The notes under the pieces are model-generated. The model was not told where the DNA came from, did not search any database, and saw nothing but the letters and a program-made list of their open reading frames with translations. Positions 27,507 to 36,877 of a DNA stretch of 64,000 nucleotides are shown piece by piece. The position numbers were made by a program, and so were the translations under genes. Numbering within the stretch: the stretch's first letter is position 1; every line of letters begins with the position of its first letter. This DNA is from Rhodoblastus sp963710275 (lineage in GTDB: Bacteria > Pseudomonadota > Alphaproteobacteria > Rhizobiales > Beijerinckiaceae): contig CAVPZS010000012.1 in assembly GCA_963710275.1 (NCBI GenBank), positions 310,001 through 374,000 on the forward strand, given 5' to 3'.

Positions 27507-28526
27507 ATGAATGCCGAACCCGCCCTTCGGGCCGACGCGAATACCTCCCCGGACCGCCAGATCGAGCAAAGGGCGCAGGTCGCGCTCGAAAGCCTCGCCG
27601 CCGCGCGCGAAAAGATCGGCCAGGCGATCTTCGGCCAGGATCTGGTGGTGGAGGAGGCGCTGGCCACGATCCTCTCCGGCGGCCATGCGCTGTTCGTCGG
27701 CGCGCCGGGCCTCGCCAAGACGCTGCTGGTGGACACGCTCGGCCGCGTGCTCGGGCTCGACGCCAATCGCGTGCAATTCACTCCCGACCTCATGCCGAGC
27801 GACATTCTCGGCTCCGAAGTGCTGGAGGAGAGCGCCGACCATCGCCGCGCCTTCCGCTTCATCAAGGGGCCGATCTTCGCGCAATTGCTGATGGCCGACG
27901 AGATCAACCGCGCCAGCCCGCGCACGCAGTCGGCGCTGCTGCAGGCGATGCAGGAATATCACGTGACCATCGCCGGGGAGCGCTTCGACCTGCCGAAGCC
28001 CTTCCATGTGCTGGCGACGCAGAACCCGCTGGAGCAGGAGGGCACCTATCCCCTGCCGGAAGCCCAGCTCGACCGGTTCCTGATGCAGATCGACGTGCCC
28101 TATCCCGACCGCGAGGCGGAGCGGCGCATCCTGATCGAGACCACGGGCAAGACGCAGGAAAAGCCGGCGCGCGTGCTCGACGCCCAGGGTCTGATGGACA
28201 TCCAGGCGCTGGTGCGGCTGATGCCCGTCGGCGCGGCGATCGTCGAATGCATCCTCGACCTGGTGCGCGCGGTGCGCCCGGGCGAGGGCGATCCCGAACT
28301 GACCCGCCATATTTCCTGGGGTCCGGGTCCGCGCGCCGCGCAGGCGCTGATGCTGGCCTGCCGCGCCCGCGCGCTCGCGCAGGGCCGTTTCGCGCCCGGC
28401 AAGGCGGACGTCCTGGCGCTCGCCGCGCCGGTGCTGAAACATCGCATGGCCTTGACCTATGGCGCGCGCGCCGATGGCGAGACCATCGAGGCTGTGATCG
28501 ACCGGCTGAAGCAAAGATTCAGCTGA
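27507..28526 (+). CDS. MoxR-family AAA+ ATPase
   Basis: A 339-residue chaperone-like ATPase. Walker A GAPGLAKT near residue 70, Walker B LLMADEINRASPRTQ, sensor region VLATQNPLEQEGTYPLPEAQ, arginine finger in LDRFLM. MoxR proteins help fold or insert metal into partner complexes, usually with adjacent DUF58 and VWA proteins. The stop overlaps the DUF58 start by one base. ATG 27507 follows CAGGAGAAG. It is intact, while the following three genes are badly broken. Confidence 0.95.
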   Translation: MNAEPALRADANTSPDRQIEQRAQVALESLAAAREKIGQAIFGQDLVVEEALATILSGGHALFVGAPGLAKTLLVDTLGRVLGLDANRVQFTPDLMPSDILGSEVLEESADHRRAFRFIKGPIFAQLLMADEINRASPRTQSALLQAMQEYHVTIAGERFDLPKPFHVLATQNPLEQEGTYPLPEAQLDRFLMQIDVPYPDREAERRILIETTGKTQEKPARVLDAQGLMDIQALVRLMPVGAAIVECILDLVRAVRPGEGDPELTRHISWGPGPRAAQALMLACRARALAQGRFAPGKADVLALAAPVLKHRMALTYGARADGETIEAVIDRLKQRFS

Positions 28527-29453
28527 TGGCGCAAGACTTCGCCTTCCTGCCGCTCCGCCGCCGCCCGGCCCGATCCGGAGAAGCGGCGGCAGGCGCTCGA
28601 CCTCGCGCGCCGCCTGCCGGCCCTGGCCCTTGCGGCGCGGCAGGCGGCGGCGTCGCTGCATGTCGGCGTCCACGGCCGCAGGCGGGCGGGCATGGGCGAG
28701 AATTTCTGGCAGTTCCGGCCCGTTCATCGCGGGCGAGGCGGCCGCACAACGTCGACTGGCGGCGCTCGGCGCGCGACGACCGGCTTTATGTGCGCGAGCG
28801 CGAATGGGAGGCGGCGCAGGTGCTGTGGGTCTGGGCCGACCTGTCGCCATCGATGAACTACGCTTCGACCCTGGCCTTCCAGTCCAAGCTCGACCGCGCC
28901 CTGGTGCTGTCGCTGGCGCTGGCCGACAGCTGCGTCCGCGCCGGGCGAGCGGAGCGGCTGGCTCGGCCTCACCCGGCTTTCCGCCGGGCGCAACATCGTC
29001 GATTCGCCTGGCCGTGGCGCTGCGCCGCCGAGAGCCGGCGCAATGACGGGAATTTTGACGACCTGCCGCCGCCGCTGCCGCTGCGCCCGCGCGAAAAGGC
29101 GGTGCTGATCGGCGATTTCCTGGTCGATCCCGCGCAATTCGCCGACACCTTGCAAAGGCTCGCCAGCGCCGGCGCGCGCGGCCATGTGCTGATGGTCTTC
29201 GATCCCGCGGAAGAAGGCTTTCCCTTTTCCGGCCAGACCGAATTCTACGACGAGGCGGGCTCGCTGCTTCGCGCCGGGCGCGCCGAGGATTACGCGGCGT
29301 CCTATCATGCGCGGCTGGAGGCGCATCGCGGCGCGCTGGAGCAGGCGGCGCGGGCGCAGAACTGGACCTTCGCCCTGCACGCCACCGACCGGCCCGCCGC
29401 CGAGGCGCTGTTGCAGCCTGCGGCTGGCGCTGACCGCGGATGGCGCGCGATGA
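28526..29453 (+). pseudogene. DUF58 domain protein, multiple frameshifts
   Basis: Fragments in three frames assemble into a DUF58 protein of about 300 residues: MAQDFAFLPLRRRP; RRQALDLARRLPALALAARQ in another frame; then FWQFRPF, the hallmark DWRRSARDDRLYVREREWEA and LWVWADLSPSMNYAS (partial VWA-like metal site), and AVLIGDFLVDPAQFADTLQR. At least five frame changes occur between about 28570 and 29420. DUF58 proteins are soluble MoxR partners. It ends by overlapping the next gene's ATG (ATGA at 29450). Confidence 0.75.
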
Positions 29454-32251
29454 GCCTGTTCTCGCTCGCTTTTTCCTCGCCCTTCGTGCTGCTGGCGCTG
29501 GCCGGCGCGCCTTTGCTCTACCTGTTGCTGCGGGTGACGCCGCCGCCGCCGCGCCGCATCGCCTTTCCGCCGCTGAAACTCATCCTCGACCTGAAAAAGC
29601 CCGACGCCACCCCGGCGCGCACGCCGCTCTGGCTGCTGATCCTGCGCATGGCGCTGGCGGCGCTGGTGGTGCTGGCGATGGCCGGGCCGATTTTTTCGCC
29701 CTCCGGCGCGCCCGCGGCGAAAGGCGGCCCGCTGCTGCTGCTGGTCGACGACGTCTGGACCGCGGCGCCCGACTGGTCCCTGCGCATGAAGGCCGTCGAG
29801 AGCCGGCTGGAAGAGGCGGGGAGGCAGGGACGGCCGGCCGCGATCGTGGCCATGACCGAGCGCCGCGCCGCGCCGGCTGGAGGATTCCGCCGCCGCGCTG
29901 GCGCGTCTGCGCGCGCTGAAGCCGCAACGCCTTCCTGCCTTCGCGCCTTCCGGCGCTCGAACGCGCTCGAGGCCTTCCTGCGCGCCCATCCCGACGCGCA
30001 AGTGGTCTGGCTGAGCGACGGGCTCGCCGGCGCCGACGGCAGGGATTTCGCCGAACAGCTGGCGGCGCTTGGCGCCCGGAGGCGGAAGTCCTGTCCGATC
30101 CGCGCCCGGTCCGCGTCGTGGCGGCGGCCGACAACCGGGCCTGCGGCGATGGAGGTCTCGCTGGCGCGCGCCGAACACGGCCGACGCCAAGGGCAGAGCT
30201 TCGCGCCTATGACGCCAAGGGCGCGCCGCTCGGCGACGCCGCCATTCGATTTTGGCGGCGGGCTCACCGCCAAGGCGCAAATTCGACCTGCCGATCCAGT
30301 TGCGCAATGAAATGGCGCGGCTGGAAATTCTCGGCGAAAATTCCGCCGGCGCGGATTTTCCTGCTCGATTCCGGCGCGCGGCGGCGGCGCGTCGGCCTCG
30401 TCTCCGGCGGCGGCCCGGAACAGACCTTCCTCTCGCCTATGCATTATCTGCGCGACGCGCTGCTGCCCTTCGCCGACCTGCGCGCAGCCGAAGCCCGGCG
30501 ACGCCGACCCGGTCGGCCATCTGCTCGAGGACGGCGTGGACGTGCTGATCCTCGCCGACGCCAATGTCGCGAGCGCCGGAACTGCGGCAGAAGCTCGACG
30601 CCTTCCTCGCCTCGGGCGGGACGTCCTGCGTTTCGCCGGCCCGCGACTGGCGGCCGGCGGCGACGATTTCTTCCCCGTGCGACTGCGGCGCGGCGGCCGC
30701 ACGCTCGGCGGCGCGCTGTCCTGGGATCATCCCAAGCCCCTGGCGCCCTTCGACGAGAGCAGTCCGTTTTTCGGCCTGACGCCGCCCGCCGAGGCGACGG
30801 TGAGCCGGCAGGTGCTGGCCGAGCCGGAACGCGGGCCTGCCCGGCAAGACCTGGGCGCGGCTCGCCGACGGCACGCCTCTGGTCACGGCGGAAAAGCCGC
30901 GGGCCGGGCAGCCTGATCCTGTTCCATGTCTCCGCCGACGCCAAGCTGGTCCAACCTGCCTCTGTCCGGGCTTTTCGTCGACATGCTGAAAAGGATCGTC
31001 GATCGCGCCGGTCTGGTCGGCAAAAGCGCCGCCGTGCAACAGACGCGACCGCCGCCGTCGAGACATTTCTGCCGCCGCTGCGCATTCTCGACGGTTTCGG
31101 CAAGCTCGACGGCGCCCGGCGCGACGGTCAAGCCGCTGCCGGCCGACAAGCCGCCGGCCGCGCCCGACGCCGAGCATCCCGGCGGGCTTTTACGGCCCGC
31201 CCGACGCGCCGCGGGCGCATAAACGCCTTCGCCGAGGGCATGACGCTCGCCCCGCTCGATCTCTCCGGCCTCAGGCTGAAACAGACCGAACTGGTCGCGC
31301 CGCAACCCGTCGATCTTCGTCCGCCCTTGCTGATCGTCGCCTTTCTGCTGGCGCTTGGCCGACGCCTCGCGACCTTGCTGATCGGCGGGCGCTGGCGGCG
31401 TCAGGCCGGCCCGGCGATCGCGGCGCTGCTGCTGTTCTGCGTCGCCGCGCCGCCGCAGCCGCGAGCGCAAAACGGCCGCAACGCGGCGCAGGAAATGTTG
31501 TCGCAAACGCGACATGGAGGCCGCGCTGCAAACAAAGCTCGCCTATGTCGATCACCGGCGACGCGCGCGCCGACCAGCATCAGCCGCGAGGGCCTGGCCT
31601 CGCTGTCGGAAGTGCTGGCGCGGCGCACGGCGCTCGTTCCCGGCGAGCCGCAAGGCGTCGATCCGGCGCACGACGAACTGGCCTTTTATCCGCTGATCTA
31701 TTGGCCGATCGCGCCTGATCGGCCGCAGCCGGGGCCGGAGGCCGCCAAGCGCCTCGCCGCCTACATGAAACAGGGCGGCCTGGTGCTGTTCGACACCCGC
31801 GACGCCCAGATGCAATTCGCAGGGCGGCGCCCGCACCCCGGCGCAGAACTGGCTGCGGCGTTTCTGGCCGACATCGACTTGCCGCCGCTGGAGCCCTGCC
31901 CCAGCGGTCATGTCCTGACAAGGACCTTTTATATTCTCGAAAATTTCGTCGGCCGCACCGAGAACGGCCCGACCTATATCGAGGCGCTGCCGCCCGAGAC
32001 CGAACCCGGAAACCCGGCCGGCGCGGGCTGGCGACGGCGTCTCTCCGATCATCATCGCCTCCAACGATCTGGCCGCCGCCTGGGCCGGCGATGAAGATGG
32101 CGAAGCGCTTTACCCGCTCGAGCCCGGCGACCCGCGCCAGCGCGAAATGGCGCTGCGCGGCGGGGTCAATATCGTGATGTACACCCTGACCGGCAATTAC
32201 AAGGCCGATCAGGTCCATGTGCATGAATTGCTGGAAAGGCTCGGCCATTGA
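29450..32251 (+). pseudogene. DUF4159 / BatA-like membrane protein, multiple frameshifts
   Basis: The N-terminal double-TM (BatA-type) domain is intact: FVLLALAGAPLLYLLLRVTP, PPPRRIAFPPLKLILDL and LALVVL-like helices. Then a VWA-like stretch, LLLLVDDVWTAAPDWSLR. From about 29885 on, pieces alternate between frames (AFLRAHPDAQVVWLSDGLAG, PMHYLRDALLPFADLRA, SLSEVLARRTALVPGEPQG). The DUF4159 C-terminus is clear: ELAFYPLIYWPIAPDRP, AYMKQGGLVLFDTRDAQ, and MALRGGVNIVMYTLTGNYK near the end. Repaired length is over 900 residues. Probably a cytoplasmic-membrane partner of the MoxR ATPase; precise role unknown. Confidence 0.7.
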
Positions 32252-34352
32252 AGGAGTATCGGCTTGCCTTCGCGCCGCTGGCGCCGCCCTGGCTGCTGCT
32301 GGCCTTCGCTGTGCTGGCGTGGCGGCGGTCGTCGCCGCGTGGTCTTGCGCCGGCGCGGCGCGTTGTTTCGCGCGGGCGTCTTCGCGGTTTTGCTCGGCGC
32401 GCTGAGCGGTCCCTCGCTGGTCGAGGAGGAGCGGGAGAACCTGCGTGACGTGGTCGCGGTGGTGCTCGACCACAGCGCCTCGCAGGATTTCGACGAGCGC
32501 GCGCCCAGACCGACGCCGCGCGCGAGGCGTTGGACAAGGCGCTGCAAGCAGCTGGGCAGCGTGGATGTGCGCTTCATCGAGGCGGGCGACACGTCCTCGG
32601 CCGAGGACGGCGAGGGCACGCGCCTGTTCGCGGCGCTGACAATTCGGGCACGGCCGATGTTCGCCAGCGAAGAGGCTCGGCGCGGTGATCATGGTGACGG
32701 ATGGGTCGTGCACGACATTCCCGCTTCGCTGGCCGCCGCCAATCTCAAGGCGCCCTTGCAGGTATCTGGTCACCGGTCACGAGGGCGAGCGCGACCGCCT
32801 GCTGGTCGCTGGTCGAGGCGCCGCGCTTCGGCCTGATCGGCAAGGATGTCGTCTTCACGGTCAAGGTCGAGGAGGCCAACGGAGCGGCAACGGGTCGGAT
32901 CCGGTCTCCGTGACGGTGAGCGCGACGGCGCGGTGGTGACGCGCATGCTGGCGCGGCCCGGCGAAGCGGTCAAAATCCCGGTCGGCTGGAGCATGGCGGC
33001 AAGAACGTGCTGGAGTTCGACGCCGAGCCCATGGCCGGGACGAGCTGACCCTGGTCAACAACAAGGCGGTGGCGACGGTCGAGGGCGTCCGCGACCATCT
33101 GAAAATTTTGCTGGTGTCGGGCGAGCCCAATCCCGGCGAGCGCGCGTGGCGCAATCTGCTGAAATCCGACGCCAATGTCGAACTGGTGCATTTCACCATC
33201 CTGCGCCCGCCGGAAAAGCAGGACGGCACGCCGATCCGCGAACTGGCGCTGATCGCCTTTCCCACCGCCGAGCTTTTCGGCCAGAAGATCGTCGATTTCG
33301 ACCTGATCGTGTTCGACCGCTATTCCAACATGGGCCTGCTGCCGCCGGCCTATTTCGACAATATCGTCAAATATGTCCGCGACGGCGGCGCGCTGGCCAT
33401 CGTCGCCGGCCCGAGATTTCTCCGATCCCGACGGCCTCTATTATACGCCGATCGGCAAGGTGATCCCGGCGCGGCCCACCGGCGAGGTGGCGGCGAAACC
33501 CTTCCGCGCCGCGCTGTCGGACACCGGCGCGCGCCATCCGGTCACGCGCGGCCTGCCGGGCAGCGCCGAGCAAGCCGCCCGGCTGGAGCGAATGGTTCCG
33601 GCAGGAACAGGCGGTTTCTACGCGCGGCGCCGCGGTGCTGTCGGGCATCGACGGCGCGCCGCTGCTGGTGCTGTCGCGCGAGGGCAAGGGGCGGGTTGGC
33701 GCTGCTGCTGACCGACCAGAGCTGGCTGTGGGCGCGCGGCTATCCAGGGCGGCGGTCCCTATGACGACCTGATGCGCCGCACCGCCCATTGGCTGATGAA
33801 GGAGCCCGAACTCGAAGAAGAGGCTTTGCGCGCGAACGGCCAAGGGCAGGAGGTGACGGTCGAGCGCCAGAGCTCTCGAGCGATCGGCCGGGCCGGTCGC
33901 ATATCGTCGCGCCTTCCGGCAAGGCGCAGGATCTGGCGCTGGCGTCCGGCGGAGCCGGGCCTGTTTCGGGGCAAGTTCGCGGCGCAGGAACTGGGGCTTT
34001 ATCGCTGAGCCAGGGCGATCTGACCGCGCTGGTCATTGTCGGGCCCGAAAATCCGCTCGAATATCGCGAAGTGGTCTCGACCACCGAAAAACTGCGGCCT
34101 CTGGCCGAGGCCAGCGGCGGCTCAGTGCGTCGGATCGGCGGGGAGGGCGCGGCGATCGAGATGCCGCGACTCGTCGCCATGCGCGACAGCCCCGTTTATG
34201 CCGGGTCGGATTACATCGGCATCCGCCGCACCGGGGCGAGCGTGGCGCGGGGTCTGAAACTGACGCCGCTGGCGGTTGGTTTGTTCGGTCTGCTGGTCGC
34301 GCTCGGCGCCCTCATCGCCGCCTGGGCTTACGAGGGATGGCGCAAGGGTTGA
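32248..34352 (+). pseudogene. Membrane protein with glutamine amidotransferase-like domain, multiple frameshifts
   Basis: The TTG start at 32248 overlaps the previous stop (MKEYRLAFAPLAPPWLLLAF). N-terminal helices, VVLDHSASQDFDER (VWA-like) and VKVEEANGSGNGSDPVSVTV-type Ig-like pieces sit in different frames. A long intact block, VRDHLKILLVSGEPNPGERA through DFDLIVFDRYSNMGLLPPAY and IVKYVRDGGALAIVAGP, is the amidotransferase-like fold without an obvious catalytic Cys. The end has a C-terminal helix, LTPLAVGLFGLLVALGALIA. It completes the moxR-DUF58-DUF4159 set known from alphaproteobacteria. Repaired length is about 700 residues. Confidence 0.7.
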
Positions 34353-34363
34353 GCGCGGCGACG

Positions 34364-34556
34364 ATGTCTTTCTTCATCCATAGACTTCGGCCATAATCAG
34401 CGTCGTGGCGCACCACATCCAAAAGTCGGCGCCTTCTTCATTCCGCAGGGATCGGCCGCCTACATCGCCTTTGTCGCCTCTGCCTGCGTCCTGTTTGTCG
34501 GCCTGTGCTGGCTCAAGGGCGAGCCGCCCCGCTGGCGCTGGGGCGTCAGGGATTGA
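34364..34556 (+). CDS. Possible small membrane protein, one apparent frameshift
   Basis: ATG 34364, 11 bases after the previous stop, reads MSFFIHRLRP then a stop. Dropping one base near 34380 joins it to a frame reading HNQRRGAPHPKVGAFFIPQG, then a single strong transmembrane helix AAYIAFVASACVLFVGLCWL and a basic tail KGEPPRWRWGVRD ending at 34556. About 63 residues. I do not recognise the family. The helix looks like real coding sequence, but the start is uncertain. Confidence 0.35.
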
Positions 34557-34581
34557 GGGGCGGCCTCGGCGGTTTGGACAT

Positions 34582-34887
34582 TCACGCGGCTTGCGGTTCC
34601 GCTGGTTCGCCGGATTCGCATGGCCCGTCGAAATTTGGCGCCAGGCGTTTGAGGTTGGAGATGGCCCGTCCGACATGCTCCATGGCGCCAATGACCGAAG
34701 GGTTTGCCGTGCCGGCCATTTCCAGCTCGGCCATAGCGAAAGAGAGATTGATCAGAGCAATCTCGGCAACATACTCAGCACTCATCGCCATTGGGGCGCT
34801 CCATCTACGCTGACAATCGCCATCACGGTAAACCAGCGTTAAGCCGGCTGGTGTTTGACGCAGAACAATTCTTTTGATCTTTGTCAT
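34582..34887 (-). CDS. Hypothetical protein (101 aa)
   Basis: A soluble protein beginning MTKIKRIVLRQTPAGLTLVY, with a helical middle, EYVAEIALINLSFAMAELEM, and a Pro/Glu-rich tail. No signal peptide or known motif. Its bases are less G+C-rich than the flanking genes, and the ribosome site is weak. Convergent with the moxR cluster. Function not recognised. Confidence 0.5.
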   Translation of the reverse strand: MTKIKRIVLRQTPAGLTLVYRDGDCQRRWSAPMAMSAEYVAEIALINLSFAMAELEMAGTANPSVIGAMEHVGRAISNLKRLAPNFDGPCESGEPAEPQAA

Positions 34888-35309
34888 GATGGTTAATCTG
34901 TTTCCAGAACGTAATTGGTTACACGATTGCGTGGCCTTGGCGCGACATCATCGACACAAACAAATCTCGCCGCCTCGGGGGACAAGGCGGCGGGAGACGC
35001 AGCGCCAAGGTTGAGCCAGCTTATGAGCCTCAACTTATACGCGCAAGCAACCGCCGGGTTGTAATGCGATGACCCTCTTGATGTCTGATCAAGCATGCTC
35101 GAGCGGAGCTAGAGCATGGCGCCATTGAGCGAGGGCAGGAATCGTCGGCGGGAGCGCTGTTTGCAACACAAACGGCGCAATCAACAATTCTGGTGACGCT
35201 ACAGCCTGTTAGAGGGCAGCCTGAGGCAAGTTTGGCCTCCTATTGTCATCCCGCGATGTTGAATCCTTGAGAACGCTGCGATTGGCTCTTGATATGGTGG
35301 AAAAACGTG
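34888..35309. other. Intergenic stretch upstream of the OprB porin
   Basis: 422 bases with lower G+C than the surroundings and no convincing gene. The open frame on the minus strand at 34893-35096 lacks any signature. The segment probably carries the porin promoter; I could not fix -35/-10 boxes with confidence. Confidence 0.45.
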
Positions 35310-36641
35310 ATGAATCACGCGTCTAACTGCGCCTCGCTTCGAGTGGTTGGCGACAATCGCGCCGATTTGCTCCCTGATCGCGCGTCCGGCAAGCTCCTTC
35401 GGTCCGCAGTCGCTATCGTCGCCGCATGGGCGATGGGCGCCGGTTCATCGCGGGCCTCCGATCTCGTCGTCAATGCGCCGCCGGCAATTGGAGCCGCGCC
35501 AACCCCGAGCGACGCCTATGAGCTCAACCTTCTCTATACCGGGGAGTTTTGGAACAATATTGATGGCGGACTTCGTCTCGGCCCGTCCTATATGTACAAT
35601 ATTGACGGTCGTTTTCAGGTCGATACTGGAAAGGCGTTTGGCTGGACCGGCGGCCAGTTCGTGTTCGAATCCTGGTACGCCAATTCTGTTTCCACCGGAA
35701 ACACCTATGTCGGCGCGGTCGATCAGCAGAGCCCGATCGACACCGCGGCCAATGTCCCGATATTCCGTATCTACCAACTCTATTACGATCAGGCCTTCGG
35801 TAATACGGGCATCCGGTTTGGCGTTTACGACCTGGAGACGGAATTCGCCAACACCAAGCCGATGGCGCTCTTTCTGAGCAAGAACCTGACCTGGGCGACA
35901 TCGCTCGACCAGGCCGGAACCATGCCGCAAAACGGATTGGTCGGCCCTGGAAACTACCCCTACACGCCTCTCGCGCTCAGGTTTTTGGAGACACTCGGCA
36001 ATAATTTCAGCATGAAGCTCGTCATAGCCGACGGCGCCGCCGACAATCCCCAGAATCGCGCCAACAATTCCATCCGGTTTTCGTCGGCCTATGGCGCCTT
36101 GATCATGGGCGAACTCGATTATACGCCGGGCAAGTATGAAAAGCTGATGGTCGGCGCGTGGACGCTCACGTCGAAACTTCCAGCACTTGGAGAATTCAAT
36201 CCCGATGGCTCTCAGCGCGAAGTCTACGGCGAGGCTGGCGCCTATCTTGGCGGCGCAACGCGGCTCTATAGCCCGGAGCCAAAGCGCGGCCTCGACGGGT
36301 TCTTCACGTTTGGCGTCACCACGCCAACGTCCACCAATGTCGCGGAATCCTTAAACGCAGGCTTGGCTTATACCGGTCTGTTCGATTGCCGCCCCACGGA
36401 CAAAATTGGCGTTTCGGTCAACGTCAACGCCGCCAGCGCTCCCTACATGAATATGCAGCTTGCGATGGGCACTCGTATCTACAATTACGAAACGAGCTTT
36501 GAAGGGACTTATCGCGCTAAAATCAACAACTGGATCACCGTTCAACCCGATATACAATATATTGTTCATCCAGACTATGTCCTCAAAAACGATCTCATCG
36601 TCGGGGTTCATTTTGAGATTGGCCACGTATTTGACTGGTAA
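35310..36641 (+). CDS. OprB-family carbohydrate-selective porin
   Basis: 443 residues. A long N-terminal region ends in a signal-like segment SAVAIVAAWAMGAGSSRASD. The barrel shows alternating strands (LNLLYTGEFWNNIDGGLRLG, GWTGGQFVFESWYANS, FRIYQLYYDQAFGNTGIRFG, GELDYTPGKYEKLMVGAW) and finishes with VGVHFEIGHVFDW, an aromatic C-terminus. These match OprB porins, which admit sugars and small neutral solutes. ATG 35310 is chosen; a TTG at 35289 is in frame. Adjacent downstream genes are a tiny secreted peptide and a chemoreceptor, so it could take part in nutrient sensing and uptake. Confidence 0.85.
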   Translation: MNHASNCASLRVVGDNRADLLPDRASGKLLRSAVAIVAAWAMGAGSSRASDLVVNAPPAIGAAPTPSDAYELNLLYTGEFWNNIDGGLRLGPSYMYNIDGRFQVDTGKAFGWTGGQFVFESWYANSVSTGNTYVGAVDQQSPIDTAANVPIFRIYQLYYDQAFGNTGIRFGVYDLETEFANTKPMALFLSKNLTWATSLDQAGTMPQNGLVGPGNYPYTPLALRFLETLGNNFSMKLVIADGAADNPQNRANNSIRFSSAYGALIMGELDYTPGKYEKLMVGAWTLTSKLPALGEFNPDGSQREVYGEAGAYLGGATRLYSPEPKRGLDGFFTFGVTTPTSTNVAESLNAGLAYTGLFDCRPTDKIGVSVNVNAASAPYMNMQLAMGTRIYNYETSFEGTYRAKINNWITVQPDIQYIVHPDYVLKNDLIVGVHFEIGHVFDW

Positions 36642-36691
36642 AGCATCAATTATACTTGGTTTTCTCGAAACGAACGAACAGGACGGGATGC

Positions 36692-36823
36692 ATGAAAAAA
36701 ATAGTCCTATTGTTGTTGATTTTATTGGCGGCTGTGCCGGCCAGTCAAGTCTTCGCCCGCGGCGGACAAGCCGCGGACGACTGCCCCCCAGGCAGCAAGG
36801 ATCCCGATTGCAGTGGCAAGTAG
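36692..36823 (+). CDS. Tiny secreted Cys-containing peptide (43 aa)
   Basis: An ORF of 43 codons: MKKIVLLLLILLAAVPASQV, a textbook signal peptide with an FA-R cleavage site, followed by a short hydrophilic mature part, ARGGQAADDCPPGSKDPDCS then GK, with two cysteines nine residues apart that could form a disulfide. No lipobox. Upstream GGACGGG gives a plausible ribosome site. It lies 50 bases after the porin stop and 54 before the chemoreceptor. Codon use is A/T-rich in the signal peptide. No family recognised. Confidence 0.6.
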   Translation: MKKIVLLLLILLAAVPASQVFARGGQAADDCPPGSKDPDCSGK

Positions 36824-36877
36824 TCGCGGAAATTTAGCCGATCGCAGGTGGAAACAAATCAATCGAGAGAACGTCGA

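Noticed and set aside
34893..35096. 67-codon open frame on the minus strand
   Set aside because: No start context, signature or amphipathic pattern; left as intergenic.
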